Numbered from the stretch's first letter, positions 7,175 through 14,374 are shown. The stretch is DNA of 17,420 nt from Planctomycetota bacterium (GCA_016935955.1 JAFGPY010000091.1:1-17420); one strand, 5' to 3'. Notes: generated by a model not told the origin, from the sequence alone. Numbers and translations: made by a program.

Positions 7175-8266
7175 CTACTTCCTGACGATGCCCGTGCGCT
7201 TGGAGACGCCGGGGATGAACTCGTCATCGGCTTTCAGCGACAGGACGTACTCGGTGAGCAGCTTGATCGCGTTGTTGAGGTCCTTGAGGCTGACGATCTC
7301 GTTCGGCGAGTGCATGTAGCGGTTCGGAATGCTGACCAGGGCAGCCGCCACGCCGGCGCGGTTCACCTGAATGGCGTTGGCGTCCGTGCCGGTGGCTCGC
7401 GGTGCGGCCTCGAACTGGTGCGGAATCTTCCTGGCCTTGGCCACTTTCTCCAGACCGTCGAAGACGATCGGGTTGATGTTGGGGCCGCGGGCGATGATCG
7501 GCCCGTCGCCGACCTTGCAGTCGCCGGTGATCTTCTTGTCGATGCCCGGGTAGTCGGCCGTGAAGCCCACGTCCACGGCGATGCCGACGTGCGGGTCAAT
7601 GCCGAAGGCGCTGGTCCGCGCGCCGCGCAGGCCCACCTCTTCCTGGACCGTCGAGACGCTCCACAGGGCAACCTTCGGCTTGCGCGCCGCCACCTCCAGC
7701 ATCGTCTCGACAACGACGAACGTGCCGACGCGATCGTCGAAGCCGCGGCTGGTGACCAGGTCGTTGAGCAGGTACTTCATCTCGGCGTCGACCGTCACGG
7801 GATCGCTGACGCGGACAAGCTTGCGGGCCTCCTTCTCGTCCTTGGCGCCGATGTCGATGAACAGTTCCTCGTACTTGGGCACGACTTTGCGCTGCTCGGG
7901 TTCCATCAGGTGGATGGGCTTGCGGCCAATGACGCCCTGCACGGGCCCCTTGGCCGTGTGGACCAGCACGCGCTGACCGACCAGCACGTTGAGATCGTAG
8001 CCGCCGATGGGCTGGAAGTAGAGGAACCCCTTCTCGTCGATGTGCACGACCATCAGGCCAATCTCGTCGACGTGACCGGCCAGCATGACGCGCAGCGGCG
8101 AGTCGACGTTCGTCCCGGCAATGACGTTGCCGTGCATATCGGTCCGCAGCTCGTCGCAATGGCCGTCGAGGCGTTTGCGAACCACGTCCTGGGCCATCTC
8201 CTCGAATCCCGAGGGACACCACGCCGCCATCAACTCCTCAAGAAACGCCTGTCGCTGCTTCTGCAT
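7175..8266 (-). CDS. M42-family aminopeptidase / TET-type metallopeptidase
   Basis: 363 residues from the ATG at 8266; AAGGAG lies 6 nt before it, inside a frame that could start 15 bases earlier. All M42 landmarks are present: AGHVDEIG (His65, Asp67), FDDRVG (Asp178), VQEEVGLRG (Glu209 as catalytic base, Glu210 as metal ligand), VDVGFTAD (Asp232) and NRYMHSPNE (His319). This is the two-metal set known from TET aminopeptidases, whose dodecameric particles trim peptides in the cytoplasm. An apical PDZ-like insertion would lie near residues 75-160. The length is normal for the family (about 340-370). No signal peptide is seen. Some relatives are annotated as endoglucanase or FrvX; a peptidase role is much more likely. 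Confidence 0.93.
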   Translation of the reverse strand: MQKQRQAFLEELMAAWCPSGFEEMAQDVVRKRLDGHCDELRTDMHGNVIAGTNVDSPLRVMLAGHVDEIGLMVVHIDEKGFLYFQPIGGYDLNVLVGQRVLVHTAKGPVQGVIGRKPIHLMEPEQRKVVPKYEELFIDIGAKDEKEARKLVRVSDPVTVDAEMKYLLNDLVTSRGFDDRVGTFVVVETMLEVAARKPKVALWSVSTVQEEVGLRGARTSAFGIDPHVGIAVDVGFTADYPGIDKKITGDCKVGDGPIIARGPNINPIVFDGLEKVAKARKIPHQFEAAPRATGTDANAIQVNRAGVAAALVSIPNRYMHSPNEIVSLKDLNNAIKLLTEYVLSLKADDEFIPGVSKRTGIVRK

Positions 8267-8296
8267 ATTGTACTCCTTCATGTCCTATACGACTGC

Positions 8297-8340
8297 GGGC
8301 ACGGGCCCTCGGCTTCGCTCGGGACGGGCTGGCCGTGCCC
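8297..8340. repeat. Palindromic element, GGGCACGG stem
   Basis: GGGCACGG (8297-8304) faces CCGTGCCC (8333-8340). The 28-nt interior contains CCCTCGGCTTCGCTCGGG, which itself can fold. The same outer stem recurs at 10681-10747 with a longer interior, and both are preceded by GTCCTA. It lies just upstream of the M42 start. Confidence 0.7.
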
Positions 8341-8496
8341 CTGGGGAATATCGCGTCGGACCTCGCGGCCCGATCCTACGCACAGGAAGTCGCGATTGTA
8401 CGCCGGGCGGGGCCGCGCAGCAAGTGGGGTTTCGCGAATCGCACGAGCCGGGTGCGGCCGGGGATCGAACAGGTGCCGACGTTTCGTATCTCGCCC

Positions 8497-8526
8497 ACAA
8501 GCCCCCGGCACCGCCGGGGGATCGAA
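8497..8526. repeat. Hairpin module ACAAG-stem-ATCGAA
   Basis: CCCCCGGC (8502-8509) and GCCGGGGG (8513-8520) form a perfect 8-bp stem with a 3-nt loop, flanked by ACAAG and ATCGAA. It is the inverse orientation of the modules at 8545-8570 and 11408-11433: same flanks, different stem bases. It lies in the 317-base gap between the M42 and CoA-disulfide-reductase genes. Confidence 0.7.
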
Positions 8527-8544
8527 TGGGTCGCGCCGTTCCGT

Positions 8545-8570
8545 ATCCCGCTGCAGTGCAGCGGGCTTGT
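8545..8570. repeat. Hairpin module ATC-stem-GCTTGT after the rhodanese-fusion gene
   Basis: CCCGCTGCA (8547-8555) and TGCAGCGGG (8557-8565) form a 9-bp palindrome about one base, flanked by AT and CTTGT. On the minus strand it begins 18 bases after the stop of the reductase gene and could act as its terminator or mRNA end, though no T-run follows. Confidence 0.65.
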
Positions 8571-8583
8571 ACGTCGTGCCCCC

Positions 8584-10248
8584 TCATCGCGACTCGTTTC
8601 CTCGGTCGAGGACGGCCTTGACGGCGGCGTAGGTTGTGAAGCCGCCGGTCAAGTTGCGAGCGTCGAACCCGTTCTCCGACAGAATCCGCTGCGCCAGGTA
8701 GGCGCGAAGGCCCACCTTACAGTAGGCGTGGATGACCTTGTCGCGCGGCAGTTCGTCGAGGCGGTCGCGCAGCTCGTCCACGGGAATCAGCATGGCGTTC
8801 TCGACGTGGCCGGTGTCGTACTCCTCACGGGAACGGACGTCGAGCACGAGGGCCTCGGGCTCGCTCCGCGCGGCCACCGTCTCGGGCTGCACGAGCCGAT
8901 TGCCGCCGCACAGGACGTTGGCGGCAATGAAGCCGGCCATGTTCACGGGATCCTTGGCCGAGCCGAACGGCGGCGCGTAGCAGAGTTCCAGTTCCTCCAA
9001 GTCGTAGACGGTCATGCCCGCCCGCAGAGCCGTGGCCAGGACGTCGATGCGTTTGTCGATGCCGTCGTGCCCGACGGCCTGGGCGCCGAGCAGCCGCCCG
9101 TCGTCGGGATCGAAGAGCACCTTCATGGCTATCGGCGCTCCTCCGGGATAGTAGCCCGCGTGGCTGTCCGGGTGGAGGTAGACCTTCTCGAATTTTCGTT
9201 TCGTCCGCCGCAGGGTCTTCTCGTTGGCGCCGGTCATGCCCGCGGCCAGGGAGAAGAGCTTGACGATCGCGGTGCCCTGGGTGCCCTTGTAGGAGCTGTC
9301 GCGTCCGCAGAGGTTGTCGGCGGCAATGCGCCCCTGGCGGTTGGCCGGTCCGGCCAGCGGAACGAGGGCCGGTTGTTCGGTCACAAGGTCGGTCACCTCG
9401 ACGGCGTCGCCCGCGGCGAAGATGTCGGGATCGCTGGTCCGCATGTGGTCATCGACCTTGATGCCGCCGGTCGACCCGAGTTCGAGGCCGGCCTCCTTGG
9501 CCAGACGGACCTCGGGCCGCACACCGATGCCGACCAGAACGAGGTCGGCTTCAGCGGTCGTGCCGTCGGCCAGCGTGGCGGTGACACCGGTCGGTGCGGC
9601 GGCGAAGGACTTGACGGCGTTGCCCAGGTGGACGGTGACGGCGTTGCCCTTGAGTTCGCGGAGCAGGAGTTCGGCCATCTCGGCGTCCAGCGGGGGCATG
9701 ATCTGGTCGGCCATTTCGACGATCGTCACTTCGAGGCCGCGATGGCGCAGGGCCTCGACCATTTCCAGTCCGACATAGCCTCCGCCGACCACGAGGGCGC
9801 GGCGGGCGCCGGCGTCGACGAGGTTCTTGATACGGTCGGTGTCCTGGAGGTTGCGGAGGGTCAGGATACGCGGATCGGCGATGCCGGGGATCGGCGGCCG
9901 CAAGGGGTCGGCCCCGGGAGCCAGGAGCAACCTGTCGTAGGGTTCGCGGTGCTCGGCGCCGTCGGCGGCGCGGACGACGACGTGGCGGGTCTTGCGGTCG
10001 ATCTCGAGGACCTCGGTGCGTGTGCGGACGTCGATGTTGAACCGCCGGCGAAGTCCCTCAGCCGTCTGGACGAGCAGGCGATTGCGTTCGGTGATGTCGC
10101 CGCCGATGTAGTAGGGCAAGCCGCAGTTGGCGAACGAGACGTGGTCGCCGCGTTCGAAGATGACGATCTCGGCCGTCTCGCTGAGCCGCCGGGCCCGGGC
10201 CGCACAGCTCGCGCCGCCGGCCACACCGCCTACGATGATCAGTCTCAT
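8584..10248 (-). CDS. CoA-disulfide reductase-like flavoprotein with C-terminal rhodanese domain
   Basis: 554 residues from the ATG at 10248, with GGAG 6 nt upstream; this removes 20 residues from the longest frame and leaves the FAD motif IIVGGVAGGASCA at the N-terminus, as expected. The SFANCGLPYYIGG motif carries the redox Cys42 typical of CoA-disulfide reductases, which use a single Cys rather than a CXXXXC pair. A second Rossmann motif (ALVVGGGYVGLEM) binds NAD(P)H, and DPDIFAAGDA is the second FAD motif. The dimerisation domain follows. From about residue 455 a rhodanese domain appears, with a CKVGLR active loop at Cys510. Such CoADR-RHD fusions reduce CoA disulfides or persulfides/polysulfides in the cytoplasm. 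Length and domain order are normal. It may handle thiol redox or sulfane sulfur in an anaerobic or microaerobic cell; neighbours give no further clue. Confidence 0.92.
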   Translation of the reverse strand: MRLIIVGGVAGGASCAARARRLSETAEIVIFERGDHVSFANCGLPYYIGGDITERNRLLVQTAEGLRRRFNIDVRTRTEVLEIDRKTRHVVVRAADGAEHREPYDRLLLAPGADPLRPPIPGIADPRILTLRNLQDTDRIKNLVDAGARRALVVGGGYVGLEMVEALRHRGLEVTIVEMADQIMPPLDAEMAELLLRELKGNAVTVHLGNAVKSFAAAPTGVTATLADGTTAEADLVLVGIGVRPEVRLAKEAGLELGSTGGIKVDDHMRTSDPDIFAAGDAVEVTDLVTEQPALVPLAGPANRQGRIAADNLCGRDSSYKGTQGTAIVKLFSLAAGMTGANEKTLRRTKRKFEKVYLHPDSHAGYYPGGAPIAMKVLFDPDDGRLLGAQAVGHDGIDKRIDVLATALRAGMTVYDLEELELCYAPPFGSAKDPVNMAGFIAANVLCGGNRLVQPETVAARSEPEALVLDVRSREEYDTGHVENAMLIPVDELRDRLDELPRDKVIHAYCKVGLRAYLAQRILSENGFDARNLTGGFTTYAAVKAVLDRGNESR

Positions 10249-10366
10249 GGTTGTCTCCGTGAAAAGTCGCTCGGTATTGCCGCTCGTGAAGCGCGCGGCG
10301 GACGTCAAAGTCCAAGGATAGTCGCAACGGCGGCGCGAGGCAACCCCTGGTATCAGAGACAGGGAG

Positions 10367-10496
10367 CATGGCTGCGGAGCAGCCGTGAGGGCGCCACGCG
10401 TTTACAAGTAGACGCGTGCTCGTGCGCAACAGGCTTGTCGGCACGCTTCTGCGAGTTCCAAGCGTGGCCCCCCCGGCCTTCTTCATGCGAAATCCT
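10367..10496. repeat. Compound palindromic repeat (degraded copy of the 14178 element)
   Basis: A CATGGCTGC module (10367-10375 facing 10379-10387), like that at 6916-6936, is followed by a 108-bp unit from 10389 to 10496. The unit has a palindrome CACGCGTTTAC (10396-10406) facing GTAGACGCGTG, a GGCTTGTCGGCACGC core, a decayed second hairpin (CACGCTTCTGC against a damaged partner near 10456-10466), and the tail CTTCATGCGAAATCCT (10481-10496). The same order occurs at 14178-14284. It lies in the long gap between the divergent reductase and small-protein genes. Confidence 0.75.
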
Positions 10497-10680
10497 ACAC
10501 GCCCCCCTGGCCCGGTCCGCTCGGCGCGGGCGTGGAAAATCGGCTGCCGCGAAACCGGTGGAATTCGTACTGAAGGATGAAGAGCGTTTCGGCATCCTGT
10601 CGATAGGACACTTGGTGTAAGACTTGCGGCTATAGGGTCTGTTAACCCGAGTGGCCCATGCCACCCCGTCCTACAACGGC
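10497..10680. other. Intergenic stretch with no supported feature
   Basis: Between the repeat ending at 10496 and the one starting at 10681 nothing is supported as a gene. TTGGTG (10612-10617) and TATAGG (10631-10636) look promoter-like, but the spacer of 13 bases is too short. The promoter of the small gene at 10819 must lie here or inside the next repeat. Confidence 0.4.
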
Positions 10681-10747
10681 GGGCACGGCCCCTCGACTCC
10701 GCTCCCCTCGACGTGCTCGGGGCAGGCGGGACAAGCAGGCCGTGCCC
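10681..10747. repeat. Palindromic element, GGGCACGG stem with long interior
   Basis: GGGCACGG (10681-10688) faces CCGTGCCC (10740-10747). The 51-nt interior holds CCCTCGAC and TGCTCGGG motifs and ends in GACAAGCAGG. The outer stem is identical to the element at 8297-8340. A small stem-loop (CGGGTC 10763-10768, GACCCG 10773-10778) follows, between the repeat and the next gene. Confidence 0.7.
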
Positions 10748-10818
10748 CTAAAGGTTCCGCGCCGGGTCTGGCGACCCGAGCTGCAGATGAAAGACACAGC
10801 TTTCTTGGAGGACAGGCA

Positions 10819-11109
10819 GTGAAGGCACTCGTGGCTATCCTGGTAGTGGTGGGCGTGCTGGGGATCCTGGTGGCGGTCAATGCGGTGGCCCAGGAAGGAC
10901 GAACCAGCAGCGGCAGCGGATTCAATACCGGATCGATGGACTTCAGGGAGCTGGTGGTCGAGTTCAACAGTTCGGTCGGCGGAGAGCCGCTGCGACTGAG
11001 CCGGTGCAAGCTGAAGGTCGCCGGCGACTGGGTGCAGATTGAGACGCGTGGCAGCGACACGACCTTCATCCCGCGCGAGGCGATCAAGAGCATCACCGGC
11101 GGCAACTGA
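10819..11109 (+). CDS. Small secreted or membrane-anchored protein, unknown function
   Basis: 96 residues from a GTG start at 10819, chosen because TTGGAGGA (10805-10812) lies 6 nt upstream. A longer frame from 10651 would translate the palindromic repeat and is rejected. Residues 1-25 (MKALVAILVVVGVLGILVAV and NAVAQ) form a signal peptide with a likely cut after AVA, or an uncleaved N-terminal anchor. The remaining about 70 residues include a Ser/Gly-rich linker (RTSSGSG) and a small domain with FRELVVEFN, LRLSRCKLKVAGDWVQIET and TTFIPREAIKSI. The last part reads like a short beta unit that could bind a partner or nucleotide, but no family is recognised. It is single and stands alone among repeats. 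A hairpin begins 4 bases after the stop. Confidence 0.65.
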   Translation: MKALVAILVVVGVLGILVAVNAVAQEGRTSSGSGFNTGSMDFRELVVEFNSSVGGEPLRLSRCKLKVAGDWVQIETRGSDTTFIPREAIKSITGGN

Positions 11110-11110
11110 C

Positions 11111-11141
11111 GGCATGCCTGACGGGGCAGGCATGACACCCC
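11111..11141. repeat. Palindrome CATGCCTG right after a stop codon (small loop)
   Basis: CATGCCTG (11113-11120) faces CAGGCATG (11127-11134) with a 6-nt loop and is followed by ACACCCC. It begins 4 bases after the stop of the small secreted protein and could end its transcript. A version with a 30-nt module in the loop occurs 100 bases downstream at 11212-11260. Confidence 0.65.
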
Positions 11142-11156
11142 GCACCATGAAGGGTG

Positions 11157-11206
11157 TAGGGGTCGCTCGCGAGCGACCCTATCAGGGCGGCTCACGAGCC
11201 GCCCCT
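11157..11206. repeat. Tandem GC-rich hairpins bracketed by TAGGGG and CCCCTA
   Basis: Two hairpins lie back to back. The first pairs 11157-11169 (TAGGGGTCGCTCG) with 11170-11181 (CGAGCGACCCTA), with one extra G. The second pairs 11184-11193 (AGGGCGGCTC) with 11196-11206 (GAGCCGCCCCT), with one extra C. The outer ends TAGGGG and CCCCTA are themselves complementary. This resembles a repeat type common in intergenic DNA of several phyla. Confidence 0.7.
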
Positions 11207-11211
11207 ACAAC

Positions 11212-11266
11212 GGCATGCCTGCCTCCCGACGGCGCTCGGGGTTCGCGACAAAGCAGGCATAGCCCC
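11212..11266. repeat. Palindrome GCATGCCTGC with ~30-nt loop module
   Basis: ATGCCTGC (11215-11222) faces GCAGGCAT (11253-11260). The 30-nt loop (11223-11252) contains CGACGGCGCTCGGG and ends in GACAAA. It resembles the loop module at 11334-11362 although the outer stems differ. Confidence 0.7.
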
Positions 11267-11283
11267 CGCTCCCGCAGCATGTA

Positions 11284-11379
11284 GGGTGGCTGCTTGCAGC
11301 CACGCGGCTCCTGGCTTGTCGGCATGCTTCTGCCCCTCGACGTCGCTCGGGATCGACGACAAGCAGAAGCATGGCACCC
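11284..11379. repeat. Two-hairpin element with GTCGGCATGC core and loop module
   Basis: The order is a small palindrome (TGGCTGC 11287-11293 facing GCAGCCA 11296-11302), a spacer, the core GGCTTGTCGGCATGC, and a second stem CATGCTTCTGC (11323-11333) facing GCAGAAGCATG (11363-11373), then GCACCC. A 29-nt module fills the second loop (11334-11362). The plan is the same as in the 14178 element, which has only two bases there. Confidence 0.75.
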
Positions 11380-11407
11380 GCTAGACCGTGGCGGTCTGCT
11401 GAACGTT

Positions 11408-11433
11408 CGATCCCCCGGCAGTGCCGGGGCTTG
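11408..11433. repeat. Hairpin module GATC-stem-GCTTGT directly after the GH116 stop
   Basis: CCCCGGCA (11412-11419) and TGCCGGGG (11421-11428) form an 8-bp palindrome about one base. On the minus strand it begins 5 bases after the GH116 stop codon. The flanks match the modules at 8497-8526 and 8545-8570. It may act as terminator or 3' stabiliser. Confidence 0.65.
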
Positions 11434-14079
11434 TCAGGCGTTGGACCAGCGGAGGTCGAGCGGACGGCCGGGCGCGACGGTGACCGTGCGGCCCATGGCG
11501 AATTCCAGGGCGCCCTCCTCGTCGACGAAGCACGTGCAGGGCACGTTGCGCTTGCCCTGGCGCACGCGGGCCTTCGTGCCGCGACGACCGGCGGCCACAC
11601 CCAGGACGACCCAGTGCAGCGGCAGCTTGCCGCCGATCACGTCAATGGTGGCGCAGCCGCCCTGCTTGTCGGTCTTCTGGCTGTAGCGACCCCAGGCGCC
11701 ACCCGTGGAAAAGAAAGTGCGGAAGTCGTTGCGATGGACCTTCGGCGCGAAGACGACGCGCTGCTCGGGGGCGGCATACCGGAACCCGCTGAGCGCCCAG
11801 ACGAGGGCCCACGAGGACATGCTGCGGGCGTAATGGTTGCCGCACTCCACCTCGTTCCACGGGTTGCGATGGTAGCCGTCGTGCCGGTCGCGCGCGGCTT
11901 TGACGATAGCCAGCCCCTCCTCAATCATCCCCTCGTAGACCAGATGGGCGGCAACCTGGTACTCCATACCCGGCCAGATCTCGTGGGCATAGAGAAAAGG
12001 ATTAGTCTCGCGCATGCCGTGCGGCCAGGTGCAGGCCAGCAGCCCGGCCTCGTCGCCCACGGCGTAGACGCGATGGGTGTTGACGTGGTCGGTCAGGGTG
12101 GTGCGGAAGTTGTAGCGGAAGATCGATCGCATGGCCCCGCGGACGTGGTCGCGGTCGAACAGGTAACCCAGGCCGAGCATGTGGGCGTACCATTGGCCGA
12201 TCAACTGGTCGGACAGGCACCCGCGGCCGTACTGGTACGGCGGCTCGTCGGGCGCGAGCACACGGTCCTGCCGGTGCTGAGCGAAAAGAGTCTTCTTGAT
12301 CGGCGTCAGCCGCGCGGCCGCGGGGTCCACCTTCTGAATGTAATAGTCGCCGCACCAGAGGTGCTCGTCCATCCACCGCTTGCCGGACTCGGCCAGCCGG
12401 CGGTACTCCTGGGCCGCATCGGCGTCGCCCATGCGGTCGGCCATGGCGGCGCCGGCCTTGAGTGCGGCCAGGTAGAGCGAGCCCATCATTGTGTTCGGCC
12501 CGTAGAACTCGATGTCGTAGGTGTTGTGCTGGAGGCCTTCCATGACGCCGTCGCGGTCGCGGTCCCAGTACTTCCAGGCGTACTCGATGGCCTTGCGTGT
12601 CTGCGGCCACCAGCGCCCGAGCCAGGCGTCGTCGCCGGTGGATCGCCAGTGGCGGTAGACGCCGAGGACGACGCCCATCTGCCCGTCGGCGGCCGCATGG
12701 AACGAGGCCTGGCCGCGCGTGCCCAGGGGCAGCGGCAGACGGAAGACCATGGCCCCGTCGTCGAGCATCGAGTACTTCAGGTGGTTCTCCAGGGCCGAGG
12801 CCTGGAGGCCGGGATAGAGGGCCGCCGGGGTCTGGGCGTAGTTCCAGACGTGCGTGCACGTGCCTTCGCAGCACCCGGCGTCCGGGTGGCAGCCTTCCCA
12901 ACCGTAGAACGATCCGTCGGGCAGCCGCAGGCAGGTGGTGGTCTTGAGGATCGACATCTGGCTACCCGCGGCATCGAGCACGTGGGCCGGAAGCGTGGAG
13001 CCGTAGAACGTCTCGGCGAACCGCCGCGTGCGATCTTCGAGACGGCGGAGGTTCTTGGCCGCATGGCGTGCGACGGCCCAGGCGTCGGCGAAGAGGCTCG
13101 CGTAATGGTTCCGCCAGACGGGCTGCGAGGTCTCGCACTTGCACGAGTTCCCCAGGGCCGTGTCCCAGTACTTGCGGACGTTCGGGACGTGCCAGGCGAT
13201 GAGGATCGGCAGCGCGGCCTCCTGCCCCGGCTTGAGGTTGACGCTCAGGGCGATCGAGCCGACGTCGGTGCAGCCGTCGTCGCTGGTGACGCGGTCGCGG
13301 CGGTCGTCGAGCCGGCCGGCGGAGGCCTGGTCCCAGAACAGTTCCAACTGGTCGAAGACCGGCAAGCGCGGCCAGCGCGTCTGGACCTGCACGCGACGCC
13401 ACGGCGTGGCCAAGGCCATGGAGCCGAACTGCGGCGAGCGCTTGGCGTGCTTGCGCGTGCTCATGGCCAGGCCGCGGACGCCCTTCTCCTCGACGTACTC
13501 GGTGACGTTGCGGCCCAGGTCGGGGTGACCGGCCATGTTCCGCAGGTTGGCTGTCACGACGGCGCGCACGGATTTCGAGACCGCGGGGTTCTTCAGGTGC
13601 ACGAGCAGAACGGCCACGGGCAGCGAACTGTCGTCGGCCTCCAACGGGATCATCGGGTTGAAGGCTTCCATGGAGACGCGGAGCGGCACCTTCGCGTCGT
13701 CGAAGTCGATCCGGGCGATCGGGAACGTGCCGGTGAAACGGTTGCCGGCGAAGTGCGGCAGCCCTGCCCCGTCGGTGCACGGGATGCCGTGCGCGAACTC
13801 GCGCGGGCCGGCGAGCGGTCCCTGGAGGACGCGCGTCACGGGCCGGTCGCCGTCGCGGCAGGCGTAGAGCGTCAGGAAGGTCATTGGGCAGGTCTGCCCC
13901 TTGGCCGGCCGGTTGAAGATCTCGAAGTCGCGCAGCTGGCCCCAGCCGCCGAGGGAGATGCTGCCCGTGCCGATGCCGCCCAGCGGGAAAGCGATCTGGG
14001 CGCGGTCCTCGCCGGTGAAAGTCCTCTGCGGGCCGACGTGCGTCAGGCGGCTCGTTCGCCTGGGTGAAGGCTTGGCCAT
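11434..14079 (-). CDS. GH116-family glycoside hydrolase (GBA2/beta-glucosidase type)
   Basis: 881 residues from the ATG at 14079; AAGGAG lies 9 nt upstream. The N-terminal beta-domain opens with IAFPLGGIGTGSISLGGWGQLRDFEIFN, the hallmark of the GBA2-type N-terminal domain. The C-terminal (alpha/alpha)6 barrel carries EGTCTHVWNYAQ, with Glu405 at the place of the catalytic nucleophile, and NTYDIEFYGPNTM, with Asp522 at the place of the acid/base. The order and spacing fit the archaeal SSO1353 and bacterial TxGH116 enzymes. Known activities are beta-glucosidase, beta-xylosidase, N-acetylglucosaminidase and, in animals, glucosylceramidase. There is no signal peptide, so it probably acts in the cytoplasm on imported substrates. 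It is divergent from an AraC-type regulator about 295 bases away, a likely local control. Specificity is unknown. Confidence 0.9.
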   Translation of the reverse strand: MAKPSPRRTSRLTHVGPQRTFTGEDRAQIAFPLGGIGTGSISLGGWGQLRDFEIFNRPAKGQTCPMTFLTLYACRDGDRPVTRVLQGPLAGPREFAHGIPCTDGAGLPHFAGNRFTGTFPIARIDFDDAKVPLRVSMEAFNPMIPLEADDSSLPVAVLLVHLKNPAVSKSVRAVVTANLRNMAGHPDLGRNVTEYVEEKGVRGLAMSTRKHAKRSPQFGSMALATPWRRVQVQTRWPRLPVFDQLELFWDQASAGRLDDRRDRVTSDDGCTDVGSIALSVNLKPGQEAALPILIAWHVPNVRKYWDTALGNSCKCETSQPVWRNHYASLFADAWAVARHAAKNLRRLEDRTRRFAETFYGSTLPAHVLDAAGSQMSILKTTTCLRLPDGSFYGWEGCHPDAGCCEGTCTHVWNYAQTPAALYPGLQASALENHLKYSMLDDGAMVFRLPLPLGTRGQASFHAAADGQMGVVLGVYRHWRSTGDDAWLGRWWPQTRKAIEYAWKYWDRDRDGVMEGLQHNTYDIEFYGPNTMMGSLYLAALKAGAAMADRMGDADAAQEYRRLAESGKRWMDEHLWCGDYYIQKVDPAAARLTPIKKTLFAQHRQDRVLAPDEPPYQYGRGCLSDQLIGQWYAHMLGLGYLFDRDHVRGAMRSIFRYNFRTTLTDHVNTHRVYAVGDEAGLLACTWPHGMRETNPFLYAHEIWPGMEYQVAAHLVYEGMIEEGLAIVKAARDRHDGYHRNPWNEVECGNHYARSMSSWALVWALSGFRYAAPEQRVVFAPKVHRNDFRTFFSTGGAWGRYSQKTDKQGGCATIDVIGGKLPLHWVVLGVAAGRRGTKARVRQGKRNVPCTCFVDEEGALEFAMGRTVTVAPGRPLDLRWSNA

Positions 14080-14177
14080 AGTGCACGACTCCTTCCAGTG
14101 GCGAGTTCTCTCCCACAGTCCTACCACAACGACGAGCCGCGTGCAACGGTTCCCGGAAACGAACGGCCGCAGCGCGT

Positions 14178-14284
14178 GGGTGCCACGCGTCTACTTGTAG
14201 ACGCGTGCTCGTGCGCAACCGGCTTGCCGGCACGCTTCTGCGAGCAGAAGCGTGGCACCCCTAGCCATCTTCATGCGAAATCCT
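14178..14284. repeat. Compound two-hairpin repeat, best-preserved copy
   Basis: It is bounded by GGGTGCCACGC (14178-14188) and GCGTGGCACCC (14250-14260). The first palindrome pairs CACGCGTCTAC (14184-14196 region) with GTAGACGCGTG around a TT centre. The core reads GGCTTGCCGGCACGC. The second pairs CACGCTTCTGC (14231-14241) with GCAGAAGCGTG (14244-14254). The tail CTTCATGCGAAATCCT (14269-14284) is shared with the copy at 10481-10496. The element lies in the divergent promoter region between GH116 and the AraC gene. Confidence 0.8.
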
Positions 14285-14322
14285 GCATAGCACTCGGCAG
14301 GACGAACGTGTGCATCAACCCC

Positions 14323-14350
14323 TTGATAATTGCCGCAATCTTGACACAAT
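14323..14350 (+). promoter_or_regulatory. Candidate promoter of the AraC-type regulator
   Basis: TTGATA (14323-14328) and CACAAT (14345-14350) are separated by 16 bp, matching 5 of 6 and 4 of 6 consensus positions. A start near 14357 would leave a very short leader ahead of the AGGAGAG at 14361. The evidence is modest. Confidence 0.3.
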
Positions 14351-14374
14351 GTTGGGGCACAGGAGAGCTTGGGC

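Noticed and set aside
7166..8632. Open plus-strand frame of 488 codons across the M42 gene
   Set aside because: Antisense shadow; it reads through repeats and has no domain. The minus-strand M42 gene has the full metal-ligand set.
8335..10620. Open plus-strand frame of about 761 codons opposite the CoA-disulfide reductase
   Set aside because: It begins in a palindromic repeat and runs antisense to a gene with clear FAD, NAD and rhodanese motifs; it is a GC-driven shadow.
10612..10636. Promoter for the small secreted protein (TTGGTG and TATAGG)
   Set aside because: The 13-bp spacer is outside the usable range and the -35 match is poor.
10651..10818. Longer N-terminus for the small secreted protein
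   Set aside because: It would translate a palindromic repeat and bury the signal peptide; GTG 10819 has a strong ribosome binding site.
11107..11433. CRISPR-like array
   Set aside because: The repeats here are palindromes of different sequence without regular unit length or spacer pattern, and no cas gene is near.
11371..14067. Open plus-strand frame of about 898 codons opposite the GH116 gene
   Set aside because: It mirrors the GH116 gene in a high-GC region, has no ribosome binding site or known motif, and its protein is low-complexity Val/Ala/Gly/Arg. The minus-strand gene has all family motifs.
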